Notes under the pieces: model-generated
The model's database searches: none
What the model was told of the DNA's origin: nothing
The model's input: only the letters and a program-made list of their open reading frames with translations
Made by a program: the position numbers and the translations under genes
Assembly (NCBI RefSeq): GCF_032917945.1
Contig: NZ_CP136624.1
Span: 6,324,001-6,388,000, forward strand
DNA: 64,000 bases
Source of the DNA: Bradyrhizobium sp. sBnM-33
Lineage (GTDB): Bacteria > Pseudomonadota > Alphaproteobacteria > Rhizobiales > Xanthobacteraceae
Direction: 5' to 3'
Part shown: piece after piece, positions 9,823 through 18,007 of the stretch
How positions within the stretch are numbered: the first letter of the stretch is position 1
How the letters are laid out: every line of letters begins with the position of its first letter

Positions 9823-10173
9823 ATGCGAATACCGTTTGTAGTTGTTACTTCCTTGGCCATTGTCTGGCCATGGCTGTCGACCGCCGCGTTTGCCCAACAG
9901 TCCAACCCAGCGGACACCGCCAGTCAAGCCGAAGCTTCACCGAACGACCTCGATGGCCGGAAAATGTTCACAAGCAATTGCGGCTTTTGTCACCAGGACG
10001 GCGGTCGCCATGCGGGTCGGGGCCCGAAGCTGTCGAAGTCCGAGCGCAGCGACGAATATATCATCGAGCGGATCAAGAAGGGCAAGACGGGCGCCATGCC
10101 CGCGTATGGTGAAGTGTTCAATGACGCCCAGATCGGCGCGCTGCTGGCCTATATTCGAGAGCTGGATGACTAG
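9823..10173 (+). CDS. c-type cytochrome, probable electron acceptor of the quinoprotein (XoxG-like)
   Basis: A 116-residue secreted monohaem cytochrome c. A signal peptide ends near AFAQQ (residues 22-26). The haem motif CGFCH is at residues 53-57, and GAMPAYGEVF near the C-terminus offers the distal Met ligand. Such small cytochromes encoded next to XoxF-type dehydrogenases take electrons from reduced PQQ in the periplasm. The ATG at 9823 gives the most natural signal peptide; a GTG at 9805 is an alternative, and neither has a strong ribosome site. The gene overlaps the next one by eight bases. Confidence 0.82.
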   Translation: MRIPFVVVTSLAIVWPWLSTAAFAQQSNPADTASQAEASPNDLDGRKMFTSNCGFCHQDGGRHAGRGPKLSKSERSDEYIIERIKKGKTGAMPAYGEVFNDAQIGALLAYIRELDD

Positions 10174-10972
10174 GGCGTCTTCCGCGGCGTGGAAACCGCG
10201 ATATCGCCTCGCCCGATACGCGGCCAGCCTCGCGCTGTTGATGCTCGGGAATATGTCGGCGGATGCCCGCTCGCTGGAAACCGTCATCGAGCGTGGCACG
10301 TTGACGCTCTGCGCCAGCCCCAACGCGCTGCCGTTTGCAAGCAAGTCCGGACCGGTCCCGGGGTTTCAGATCGAACTCGGCGAGAAAATTGCCCAGCAAC
10401 TCGGCGTCAAGCTGACGCGGGAGTGGGTGGTCAGTGCGATCCAGTATCGCCGCGCCGATTGCGACCTCGTGCTCGATGTCATCGCCCGCAAAGATGCGCA
10501 GACCCCGGGCGGCGTCCGGGTTTCGCGTCCTTACCATCGCAGCGGCGTTGTGCTCGCGGTGCGCAGCGATTCGAAGGCGTCGTCGCTGGCAAGTCTCGGT
10601 TCCGATCAGCGGGTCGGCGTACCGGTCGGCTCGCTGGTCTCCATGACGCTTGCCAAGGGCGGCACCGCCACCTCCCCGTTCGTGTACGAGGACGATATTG
10701 TTGCGGCGTTGGCCAATCGCGAGATCGAGGCGGCCGCCGTCACACCGATGACGGTCGGCTGGTTCAACCTGCAGCATGCCGACAAGCCGTTGCGCCTGAT
10801 TCCGGCGTTCGACAACGATCAGGATTTGAACTGGAACATTGCGGCTGGGCTGCTCCGCCCCGACGACAAGCTGCAACAGCGTGTCGATGCGGCGATCGAG
10901 GCCCTGCTGGCCGATGGCACCATCGCGCGGATCTATGCCCGCTACGGCATTGAGCTGAAACCTCCGCAGTGA
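10166..10972 (+). CDS. quinoprotein-associated periplasmic binding protein (XoxJ-like)
   Basis: A 268-residue family 3 solute-binding fold protein of the kind found beside quinoprotein alcohol dehydrogenases. The start at 10166 lies inside the end of the cytochrome gene (overlap of eight bases, TAG at 10171), implying translational coupling. The N-terminus has basic residues and a hydrophobic stretch (LARYAASLALLMLGNMSADA), then LETVIERGTLTLCASPNA, typical of the family. XoxJ proteins are thought to help activate or stabilise the dehydrogenase or bind its cofactors; the exact function is unproven. A 33-base stretch of its 3' end recurs near 15.5 kb. Confidence 0.82.
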   Translation: MTRASSAAWKPRYRLARYAASLALLMLGNMSADARSLETVIERGTLTLCASPNALPFASKSGPVPGFQIELGEKIAQQLGVKLTREWVVSAIQYRRADCDLVLDVIARKDAQTPGGVRVSRPYHRSGVVLAVRSDSKASSLASLGSDQRVGVPVGSLVSMTLAKGGTATSPFVYEDDIVAALANREIEAAAVTPMTVGWFNLQHADKPLRLIPAFDNDQDLNWNIAAGLLRPDDKLQQRVDAAIEALLADGTIARIYARYGIELKPPQ

Positions 10973-11148
10973 GGCGCGGTATCGGATTGGTGTATTGTTA
11001 TGGGACTTTCAGCGTGCGCACCACGCACATGGACTGTTGCTTGCTTGTTCCGCTCCGAAATACCCAGTTCACGGTAAGCTGAGACCCGCCACAGGGCCTT
11101 TGTGCTAGTCTGGCGAACGCAGGTTCTGCGTGTGTGCGGTCCAGAAGC

Positions 11149-12660
11149 ATGCCAAGGGAACCAAAAAGGCAATGCACCTTTACCGAGCGTGGTTGGCTGA
11201 TTGCGCTGGCCGTCGTGGTGGGAACGTTGCTCGGCCTGGCCGGCCCCACCTCTGCGCAGTTCTTTAATTTCGGCGGATATCAGCAGCGGCCACAACCGCA
11301 ACGCGGCGGCGGCTGGCTTGGTAACGAACGCGGTGGCGGCTGGTATGGTAACGATACGTTTGCGCCCTACCAGGAGCACGCGCCGCAGCCCCGTTGGAGT
11401 GGGCGGCAAGCGCCTCCGCCGGTGCGCGAGGATTTTTCAAAGGCGCCGCCGCCTGAAAAACGCAATGGTGTACCGGAGCGCCACATTCTTGTGCTCGGTG
11501 ACGCCATGGCGGACTGGCTCGCCTTTGGGCTTGAGAACATCTATGCCGATCAGCCTGAGATGGGTGTGATCCGCAAACACAAGACAGTCTCCGGCCTGAT
11601 CAAGTACCAGCCCAAGGGCGATCCAGCCGACTGGGCCGCCGCCGCCAAAGGCATTCTCGCCACCGAAAAAGCGGACGCCATCGTCGTCATGCTCGGGCTC
11701 GATGATCGCGTCGCAATCCGCGAGCCGGCGGTCGACAAATCCGACAGTAAAACCGGGGACAAGAAGGATGCCAAGGCCAAACCTGATGGCAAGGCTTCGA
11801 GCGCAAAACCCGGGGCGAAGCCCGATGGCGCAGTGCCGGATCCCGAATTGCCGCCGGACGATGCCGCCGAAAGCAGTGGCGCGCGGGCGGTCATTGAACC
11901 GGAGAAGAGCGCGCGCTCGCCGAACGGCATCCATGAGTTTCGCGAGAAACGCTGGGTCGAACTCTACATGGAAAAGATCGAGGAGATGATCGGCGTACTC
12001 AAGTCCAAGGGTGTGCCTGTGCTGTGGGTCGGTCTGCCAGTGGTACGTGGCCCCAAATCGACCGCCGACACGGCGTTTCTGAATACGCTTTATCGCGATG
12101 CGGCCGGCAAGGCCGGCATCACCTATGTCGATGTCTGGGACGGATTTGTCGATGAGGCCGGCCGCTTTCTGCAGCAAGGCCCCGATTTCGAGGGGCAGAT
12201 CCGCCGGCTGCGCTCCTCCGATGGAGTGTACTTCACCAAGGCCGGCGCGCTCAAGCTTGCGCATTATGCCGAGCGCGAAATCAACCGGCTGTTGGCTGCG
12301 CGTTCCGCGCCGATTGTGCTGCCGACCGAACCGGCAACGCCCGATGCCAGTGCGCAGCCGGATCAGCCGTCGCCGCGTCCGCTGGCCGGGCCGATCGTTC
12401 CATTGACGGCCTCCTCTGTCGGCACGAATCAATTGCTCGGCGGTCCGGGGGCGGGGGCGGTGACGATGGATGCGCAGGCGGCGCGGGTCTTGATCACAGG
12501 GGAGCCTTTGTCGGCGCCAGCCGGTCGCGCCGACGATTTTGCCTGGCCACGACGTGAAATCGAAGGGGCCAAGGGTGAGACGCCAGTGGCATCAACATCG
12601 CTCGATGCCAACGCACGGGCGCCGGCGGCATCGCTAAAGCCGAAAAAGCAACGCCGCTAA
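11149..12660 (+). CDS. SGNH-fold DUF459 protein, possible pseudo-hydrolase
   Basis: A 503-residue exported or membrane-anchored protein. A hydrophobic segment follows a basic N-terminus, then a Gly/Gln/Pro-rich stretch, an SGNH-like domain (about residues 110-380) interrupted by a Lys/Ala/Pro-rich insert, and an Ala/Pro-rich low-complexity tail. Block I reads VLGDAMADW (Ala119 where Ser is expected), block III reads MLGLDDR (Asp185 for Asn) and block V reads DGVYFTKAG (Tyr361 for His). The family (DUF459) is recognised by the overall pattern LENIY...RKHKTVSGLIKYQP and DVWDGFVDEAGRF. Its role may be in envelope polysaccharide or acyl-group chemistry, but the substituted triad makes catalysis doubtful. 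A GTG at 11134 is an alternative start. Confidence 0.75.
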   Translation: MPREPKRQCTFTERGWLIALAVVVGTLLGLAGPTSAQFFNFGGYQQRPQPQRGGGWLGNERGGGWYGNDTFAPYQEHAPQPRWSGRQAPPPVREDFSKAPPPEKRNGVPERHILVLGDAMADWLAFGLENIYADQPEMGVIRKHKTVSGLIKYQPKGDPADWAAAAKGILATEKADAIVVMLGLDDRVAIREPAVDKSDSKTGDKKDAKAKPDGKASSAKPGAKPDGAVPDPELPPDDAAESSGARAVIEPEKSARSPNGIHEFREKRWVELYMEKIEEMIGVLKSKGVPVLWVGLPVVRGPKSTADTAFLNTLYRDAAGKAGITYVDVWDGFVDEAGRFLQQGPDFEGQIRRLRSSDGVYFTKAGALKLAHYAEREINRLLAARSAPIVLPTEPATPDASAQPDQPSPRPLAGPIVPLTASSVGTNQLLGGPGAGAVTMDAQAARVLITGEPLSAPAGRADDFAWPRREIEGAKGETPVASTSLDANARAPAASLKPKKQRR

Positions 12661-12948
12661 GTGAGACCAACAATCGTTTTTGACGGTTTCCAGGAAACGG
12701 CCGAAAGCCTGTTTCAGTGCATAGCTATGTGGCTCAATGACAACACTGACGTGAAATCGCGCGATTGGATGCAGTAATCGCTCTCATCCGACTTGTATCC
12801 GCCCTCATCGGATTGCGACCCTTGCGTGTCGAATTCGGTAGGTGGGGTACGATATGTTTTCCATCGGCTGTGCCAGGACTTCGTTCGTCGACATCAAAGC
12901 AAGCCTCATTCGCGTTAGCGCGCCTTCGGGTTCGGTCTCTGGGCGAGC

Positions 12949-13968
12949 ATGAAGCGCCGCGAGTTCATTTCTGTTCTCGGCGGTATCGCTTCGCGATTTT
13001 GGCGCCGCGGCCGCATCATCATTGCCGCGATGGCCGCAATGGTTCTTCTGCCGATCGAGGTCAGCGATGCGGGCTGGCTGTCGGACGTCTTCAAAGGCTC
13101 GTCAAAGCAAGCCAAAGCACCAAAACAAGGCAAGCCGTCAAAGCACGTCGCTTCGCGGAAGCCAGTCACTTTGGCGAAGCGAGCCGCCTCGTCAAAGCGC
13201 CGCACCGTAAGGCTTGCCGCCCTGGGGCCGATCGCCTTGCCCTCTGCCGCTTTCAAGCCGGCCGCACGCCTGTGCGATCCCTCCACGTTCCGGATCGTTC
13301 TGGATGTGGGACACACCGTCGAATCAGAAGGCGCGATCAGCGCCCGCAACGTTCCCGAGTTCGTCTTCAACCTGCACCTTGCGAAGCGGATCGAGGAGAA
13401 GTTGAAGGCCGATGGCTTTGCCGAGACAAAGTTGCTGCTGACTGAGGGCAAGGCTAAGCACAGCCTGCTCAAACGCGTGGCCGCTGCCAACAATCTGCGG
13501 GCGGATCTGTTCCTGTCGATCCACCATGACTCCGTGCCCAACAAATTCCTCGAGGACTGGGAGTTCGAGGGAAAGAAAAGCCATTTCAGCGACCGCTTCA
13601 GCGGTTATTCCGTTTTCGTCTCCCGCTACAATCCGGAATTCAAGACGAGCCTTTCGTTCGCCGAACTGATCGGAAAGGAAATGAAGGCCCACGGCCTTGA
13701 TTATGCCAAGCAATATACCCAGGCGATCATGGGTCGGCACCAGCGTCCGCTGCTGAACAAGGAAACCGGCGTCTATAGCTACGATAAGCTCATTGTGCTG
13801 AGAAAGACCCGGATGGCCGCCGCCCTGCTGGAGGCGGGCTCGATCATCAACCGGGACGAAGAACTCATGATGAGTTCGCCTGAACGCCGGGACATCATCA
13901 GCAGCAGTGTCACGGCTGCTGTGAAGGAATTCTGTGAGCCTCGATGGGGCATCCTCGGTCCGCTCTGA
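12949..13968 (+). CDS. N-acetylmuramoyl-L-alanine amidase (amidase_3)
   Basis: A 339-residue zinc amidase that would cut the bond between N-acetylmuramic acid and the stem peptide of peptidoglycan in the periplasm. The zinc ligands are visible as His122 (DVGHT), Glu137 (NVPEFVFN) and His192 (SIHHDS), with catalytic Glu295 (LLEAGSIIN). The domain spans about residues 110-335. Residues 1-13 (MKRREFISVLGGI) look like the twin-arginine leader common on Bradyrhizobium solute-binding proteins; they are followed by a second basic run and a hydrophobic stretch, then a Lys-rich linker. This unusual double N-terminus may reflect recombination or a wrong start; no better start was found. The 288 bases upstream hold no gene. 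Confidence 0.83.
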   Translation: MKRREFISVLGGIASRFWRRGRIIIAAMAAMVLLPIEVSDAGWLSDVFKGSSKQAKAPKQGKPSKHVASRKPVTLAKRAASSKRRTVRLAALGPIALPSAAFKPAARLCDPSTFRIVLDVGHTVESEGAISARNVPEFVFNLHLAKRIEEKLKADGFAETKLLLTEGKAKHSLLKRVAAANNLRADLFLSIHHDSVPNKFLEDWEFEGKKSHFSDRFSGYSVFVSRYNPEFKTSLSFAELIGKEMKAHGLDYAKQYTQAIMGRHQRPLLNKETGVYSYDKLIVLRKTRMAAALLEAGSIINRDEELMMSSPERRDIISSSVTAAVKEFCEPRWGILGPL

Positions 13969-14014
13969 TGGCGGGGTGACGGCCCCTCGCATCCGGTTTC
14001 CGACCCTGCCGACT

Positions 14015-15187
14015 TCAACCCTTTGATCGCATCTTGATCTCTTCGAATTTGGAAAGCGCTCGTTCAAACTTGTCGTTGAAGAGCCACATCGCATCAAGAA
14101 TTTCGCGGAAGGTTGCAGATGTTTTGGCTCTGTCGGCTCGTCCAAACGTGAAAATGCTGTTGTTTCGCAGGTATGCCATGATCTTCGGGTCGGAAATTCT
14201 ATAGTCGACCAGGTTGCCTGACCCGAGCGCGGACTTGGTCGGGCTGGGAATAATCTGGATGAGTTCAAAGAGCTTCATTTGATCGATCGGATCCGGCAGT
14301 GTTTTCACGATCGCCGGGACCTGCGGGAAAATATCGGCATGCGCGTTCATCAGGGCATCCCGCACGGCGGTCCAGTGGTTGAACCGACGATCCAGATTGC
14401 CAACGCGAGCCTCTTCCTTGTCGTCGCGAAGGCTCAGCGCGGGATCAAAGGCTGCTATCGATTTCTTTATCGCCGCCCATTTCGTTCGCCCATTTTGGTC
14501 TTCGGGTACGCCTGTTTGCAAGCTGCCCTTGTATTTGTTCGAGCGCGCATTCCCGATGTTCTGATTGCCGTTTGTCTCGGCAAAGAACAGGCCCAGGCTG
14601 ATACGGCCTGCTGCTTCGGCATTGGCCGCATCAAGGCCCTTGGCTCGCGCAATGGCAGTGCCCAGCTCGACAACGTCCTTGAATGCCGTATCCGAGTTTT
14701 GCGCGTTGGCGGGCGGCGCTTGCATCAGATCGAAAAGTCTCCGGTACTCGTCGAGCAGCGGCTCATTGTCGGCGTCAAAGTACGCCGGAGGGATTCCGTA
14801 TTTGTTGGGCCCGCCTATCCTGGACGGAAGAGCGTCGGTGAGATCCTTGTACGCGCTCATCATGTTGTTGCGTGCAAGGTAGAGTGCTTGTCCCGGCAAG
14901 TTCGGTAGTCGCTGGTTCGAATTGATCTGCGCGCGCCGCTGACTCAGGATCGCCTCAAAGTTGCTTCGTGCGTTATTGTATGTATTGAGCGCATCCGATT
15001 GGCTTTTCGTGAGTGCGGCCGGCTCACCCATTGCAGGCGACATGAAGCTGAGATTGCCGATGGTGGCCGCGACGAGCGACGCCACCGTGCTGACGGTCGC
15101 ATTGCTGGCAATGGAAGCCGGCGCTGTGAAGAAGAGTCCGAGAGCAAGAGCTGCCGTGGGCGCAGCAGTATGGCTTTTTATTCCCAT
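14015..15187 (-). CDS. secreted protein of unknown function, possible lysozyme-like motif
   Basis: A 390-residue protein with a signal peptide (Ala/Leu-rich to about residue 25), not recognised as any named family. I use the ATG at 15187, which has GGGA about nine bases upstream; a longer frame starts at 15286. The N-terminal half is helical and rich in Asn, Gln and Leu. In the middle, FFAETNGNQNIGN followed by YKGSLQTG recalls the Glu...Gly-x-x-Gln pattern of lysozyme/transglycosylase folds, but the rest does not confirm it. It converges on the amidase gene, with 46 bases between the stops. Confidence 0.6.
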   Translation of the reverse strand: MGIKSHTAAPTAALALGLFFTAPASIASNATVSTVASLVAATIGNLSFMSPAMGEPAALTKSQSDALNTYNNARSNFEAILSQRRAQINSNQRLPNLPGQALYLARNNMMSAYKDLTDALPSRIGGPNKYGIPPAYFDADNEPLLDEYRRLFDLMQAPPANAQNSDTAFKDVVELGTAIARAKGLDAANAEAAGRISLGLFFAETNGNQNIGNARSNKYKGSLQTGVPEDQNGRTKWAAIKKSIAAFDPALSLRDDKEEARVGNLDRRFNHWTAVRDALMNAHADIFPQVPAIVKTLPDPIDQMKLFELIQIIPSPTKSALGSGNLVDYRISDPKIMAYLRNNSIFTFGRADRAKTSATFREILDAMWLFNDKFERALSKFEEIKMRSKG

Positions 15188-15390
15188 GGCGATTTTCCCA
15201 AGCCCAGTTTCATCGGATCGCGACCCACGCGATCGTAAACAACGAACGCGCAGCTTGGCGAGGCGAAAGCTCCAAATCCGATGCAATGTCCTCTTCGCTT
15301 TCAGATATTACACCAGGTCCGGCTTGAGTCCGGAATACGCTTCAAGGCGGACATCGGCCGACGATCGGAGCATCTAAAACTCGCCCCAAG

Positions 15391-15536
15391 ATCGTGACCT
15401 GCGTTCCCACTTTTACCACCTGCCCGGTCGGAATCTAGAAATAGTCGGCGGGATCGTTCGCGGAGAGGCTGAGCCGGATGAACAGCAAATCCTGCCATTG
15501 CGGCATGCCCCAATGGGCGGCCGGTTCAGCGCGCGG
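15391..15536 (-). pseudogene. remnant of the 3' end of a kup potassium transporter gene
   Basis: Reading the minus strand gives QDLLFIRLS, then SANDPADYF, a stop (TAG), then IPTGQVVKVGTQVTI. This matches the last 45 or so residues of both intact kup proteins in this window, which end in [28 protein letters not shown] sequence. The Gln of YFQIP is now a stop, one base is missing before the GMP-WQD region, and the natural stop after TI is lost. No other part of the gene is present. The right end meets a xoxJ-like fragment at GCGCGG. Confidence 0.75.
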
Positions 15537-15578
15537 ATCTATGCCCGCTACGGCATTGAGCTGCGGCTTCCGCAGTGA
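15531..15578 (+). pseudogene. 3' fragment of a xoxJ-like gene
   Basis: The plus strand encodes [15 protein letters not shown] and a stop at 15576-15578. The end of the XoxJ-like protein at 10.9 kb reads [15 protein letters not shown]. The first 33 bases are identical to 10925-10957 and similarity continues a little past the stop. Nothing of the gene upstream of this fragment is found; kup-like sequence takes its place. Confidence 0.7.
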
Positions 15579-15639
15579 GCGCGGCGTCGCGCTGTATTAG
15601 GACGACATACCTGCGCGGGATGATTTCGACAGAGGTCAC

Positions 15640-16479
15640 CTAAGCGAGCCAGCGCTTGCGTCGCTTGTAGTGCTTCACATCGCGGAATGATTTGCGCTTG
15701 TCCCCGGCGATGCCAAGATAGAATTCCTTGACATCCTCATTTGCGGCGAGCGCCCGCGGCTCGCCGTCCATCACTACGCGCCCATTTTCGAGGATGTATC
15801 CGTGTCTGGCGTATTTGAGCGCCATATTGGTGTTCTGCTCGGCGAGCAGGAAAGTAACATTTTCCCGGACATTGAGATCCTTGACGATCTCGAAGATCTC
15901 TTCGACGATCTGCGGAGCGAGGCCCATCGATGGCTCGTCGAGCAGGATCATCTTCGGGCGCGACATCAGCGCACGGCCGATTGCGCACATCTGCTGTTCG
16001 CCACCCGACGTATAGCCCGCGGTGGAACCGCGTCGCTCCCTGAGACGGGGAAAATAGGCATAGACCCGCTCGAGATCCTCCGCGATCGCGGACTTGCCGT
16101 CCACGCGCGTGAATGCGCCGGTCAGGAGATTTTCTTCGATAGTGAGGTGGGCGAAGCAGCGCCGCCCCTCCATCACCTGAATGCAGCCGCGCCGCACTAG
16201 ATCGTTTGGCGACAGCGACTGCACTTCGACACCGTCAAACAGGATTGAGCCCTTGGTGACCTCGCCCCGCTCTGAATGTAGCAGATTGGAAATCGCCTTC
16301 AGAGTCGTTGTCTTGCCCGCACCATTAGCGCCGAGAAGTGCGACGATTCCGCCCCGCGGCACATCCAGCGATACGCCCTTCAATACCAGGATGACGTGAT
16401 CGTACACGACCTCGATATTGTTGACCGACAGGAACGGCGCCGCCGCTTCTGTCGTCGTGGCGGCCTTGGGAATTGACAC
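15640..16479 (-). CDS. livF: branched-chain amino acid type ABC transporter, ATPase (LivF)
   Basis: A 279-residue ATPase of the LivF type. Walker A is GANGAGKTT, the signature motif is TSGGEQQM and Walker B is MILLDEPS, with the switch His replaced in context by AEQNTN (the usual LivF form). The C-terminus is basic (KHYKRRKRWLA). It starts with GTG at 16479, preceded by GGAGGGAG. It is the last gene of the minus-strand operon and lies 77 bases after the binding-protein gene. It would energise uptake together with LivG, LivH and LivM; the ligand is likely a carboxylic or aromatic acid rather than an amino acid, given the acyl-CoA ligase in the operon (inference). Confidence 0.9.
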   Translation of the reverse strand: MSIPKAATTTEAAAPFLSVNNIEVVYDHVILVLKGVSLDVPRGGIVALLGANGAGKTTTLKAISNLLHSERGEVTKGSILFDGVEVQSLSPNDLVRRGCIQVMEGRRCFAHLTIEENLLTGAFTRVDGKSAIAEDLERVYAYFPRLRERRGSTAGYTSGGEQQMCAIGRALMSRPKMILLDEPSMGLAPQIVEEIFEIVKDLNVRENVTFLLAEQNTNMALKYARHGYILENGRVVMDGEPRALAANEDVKEFYLGIAGDKRKSFRDVKHYKRRKRWLA

Positions 16480-16556
16480 CTGCTCCCTCCAAACTGTTAC
16501 AGCTTCCGGGATACCCGGAAGGAAGCGAACACGCCTTCCGGATCTCCGAGATGTTT

Positions 16557-17876
16557 TCAGCTCTCTTTCGAGCAGTCGCGAGGCTGAATCTTCTTGTCCG
16601 CGGCATACTTCGCGGAAACCTCTTCAACGAGCGGTTCGGTCTCGGATTGGTTGGCCGTGTACCAGTCGGATATGACCTTCCAGCCCTTGCCGTCCCACTG
16701 TTGCACGCGCCCGTCCCGCGCACCCTCGTGATCGGAGCAGGAAATCTTGATCGGCTTCAACATGCCCTCGAAACCGAGCTCCTTGAGGCGCGCTTCCGAG
16801 AGGTTGAGGTTCTCAAGACCCCAACGGACCTGCTCGCCCGTCAGCGGCTTCTTGCCGAACTTTTCCTGCGCCTTGCGGATCGCTTCCACCCCGAGCATGG
16901 CGTTCACCATGCCGCGGTTGTAGAGAACCTCGCCGATCTTGCCAGGCTCCGACGCGCCCTTGCCCTTTGCATAGACGTACTTCTCGATGTCAGCATGCAC
17001 GGGGAATTTGCCCGCACCATGCTGAAGCATCAGCGCCTTGTAGCCGACGGCTTGATCGCCTGCGGGCTGCACATCCGGCTCTGCGCCCGACCACCAAACA
17101 CCGATCATCTTGTCGCGCGGATAGGCAACGGCCGCAGCTTCCTTGACTGCCGTCCCATTCATGACGCCCCAGCCCCAGACCAAGACATAATCCGGCCGGT
17201 TCTGGCGGATCGACAGCCATTGCGACTTCTGTTCGACGCCGGGGTGCGTGACCGGGATCGGCGCGAACTCAAAGCCGTGCTTCTTTGCCAGCAACTGCAG
17301 CATCGGAATCGGTTCCTTGCCGTAGGGGCTGTCGTGATAGAGCAGCGAGATCTTCTTGCCTTTCAGCTTGTCGAAGCCGCCCACCTCCTTGGCGATGTGC
17401 TGGATCGCGATATCGGCCGCGGACCAGTACGTGCCGAGCAGCGGGAAATTGTAGGCGAACACGGCGCCGTTCTTGGAATCGGCGCGACCGTAACCCATCG
17501 TAATGATCGGGATCTTGTCAGTCGTGGTCTTTTCGGTCAGGGCGAAGGTAATCCCGGTCGAGAGCGGATTGACGAAGGCCGCGCCGGTCGGCCCCTTGCC
17601 TTTGAGACGCTCGTAACATTCGACGCCCTTGTCGGTGGCGTAGCCCGTTTCGCATTCCTCGAACAAGATCTTGACGCCGTTGATGCCGCCGTCGCGCTCG
17701 TTGACAAGGTTGTAGTAGTCGGCCACGCCATTTGCGTACGGCACGCCATTCACGGCGTACGCGCCCGTTCGGTAGGATAGTATCGGGATGAACTGCTCGC
17801 TCTGCGCTGCAGCAGGAGAGGCAAACGCCCCGCCTGAAAGTATGGCTGCAGCAAGTAATAGTTTGTTGCGTACCAT
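16557..17876 (-). CDS. branched-chain type ABC transporter, periplasmic binding protein
   Basis: A 439-residue LivK-like (Peripla_BP_6) binding protein. A signal peptide (KLLLAAAILSGGAFASPAAA) ends near residue 24, and mature sequence begins FIPILSYRTGAYAVNGVPYANG. The ATG at 17876 is chosen over a frame opening at 18026 because GAGGAGAG precedes it and the signal peptide starts there. It is encoded between livM and livF. The size is large for amino acid binders (usually 370-400) and fits those of aromatic or fatty acid systems. Two Cys pairs (ECETGYATDKGVEC and CSDHEGARDG...RDC) may form disulfides. Confidence 0.88.
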   Translation of the reverse strand: MVRNKLLLAAAILSGGAFASPAAAQSEQFIPILSYRTGAYAVNGVPYANGVADYYNLVNERDGGINGVKILFEECETGYATDKGVECYERLKGKGPTGAAFVNPLSTGITFALTEKTTTDKIPIITMGYGRADSKNGAVFAYNFPLLGTYWSAADIAIQHIAKEVGGFDKLKGKKISLLYHDSPYGKEPIPMLQLLAKKHGFEFAPIPVTHPGVEQKSQWLSIRQNRPDYVLVWGWGVMNGTAVKEAAAVAYPRDKMIGVWWSGAEPDVQPAGDQAVGYKALMLQHGAGKFPVHADIEKYVYAKGKGASEPGKIGEVLYNRGMVNAMLGVEAIRKAQEKFGKKPLTGEQVRWGLENLNLSEARLKELGFEGMLKPIKISCSDHEGARDGRVQQWDGKGWKVISDWYTANQSETEPLVEEVSAKYAADKKIQPRDCSKES

Positions 17877-18007
17877 ATGGCTCTCCTCCTCGTTCAGCCC
17901 GTTTTTTTCGTACCGGGTCTTGTTTTCGCGGGCTTCCTTGCCTCCTATTGCCAACGACCGCCGCTCCGCATTGCGATCTTCGGCTTGCTTCGCACTTCCC
18001 GCCCCCT

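Noticed and set aside
8401..9927. A 508-codon open frame antisense to the PQQ dehydrogenase
   Set aside because: It is the mirror of the coding strand in GC-rich DNA; its composition is Arg/His/Val-heavy with no motif, while the sense frame is a clear family member.
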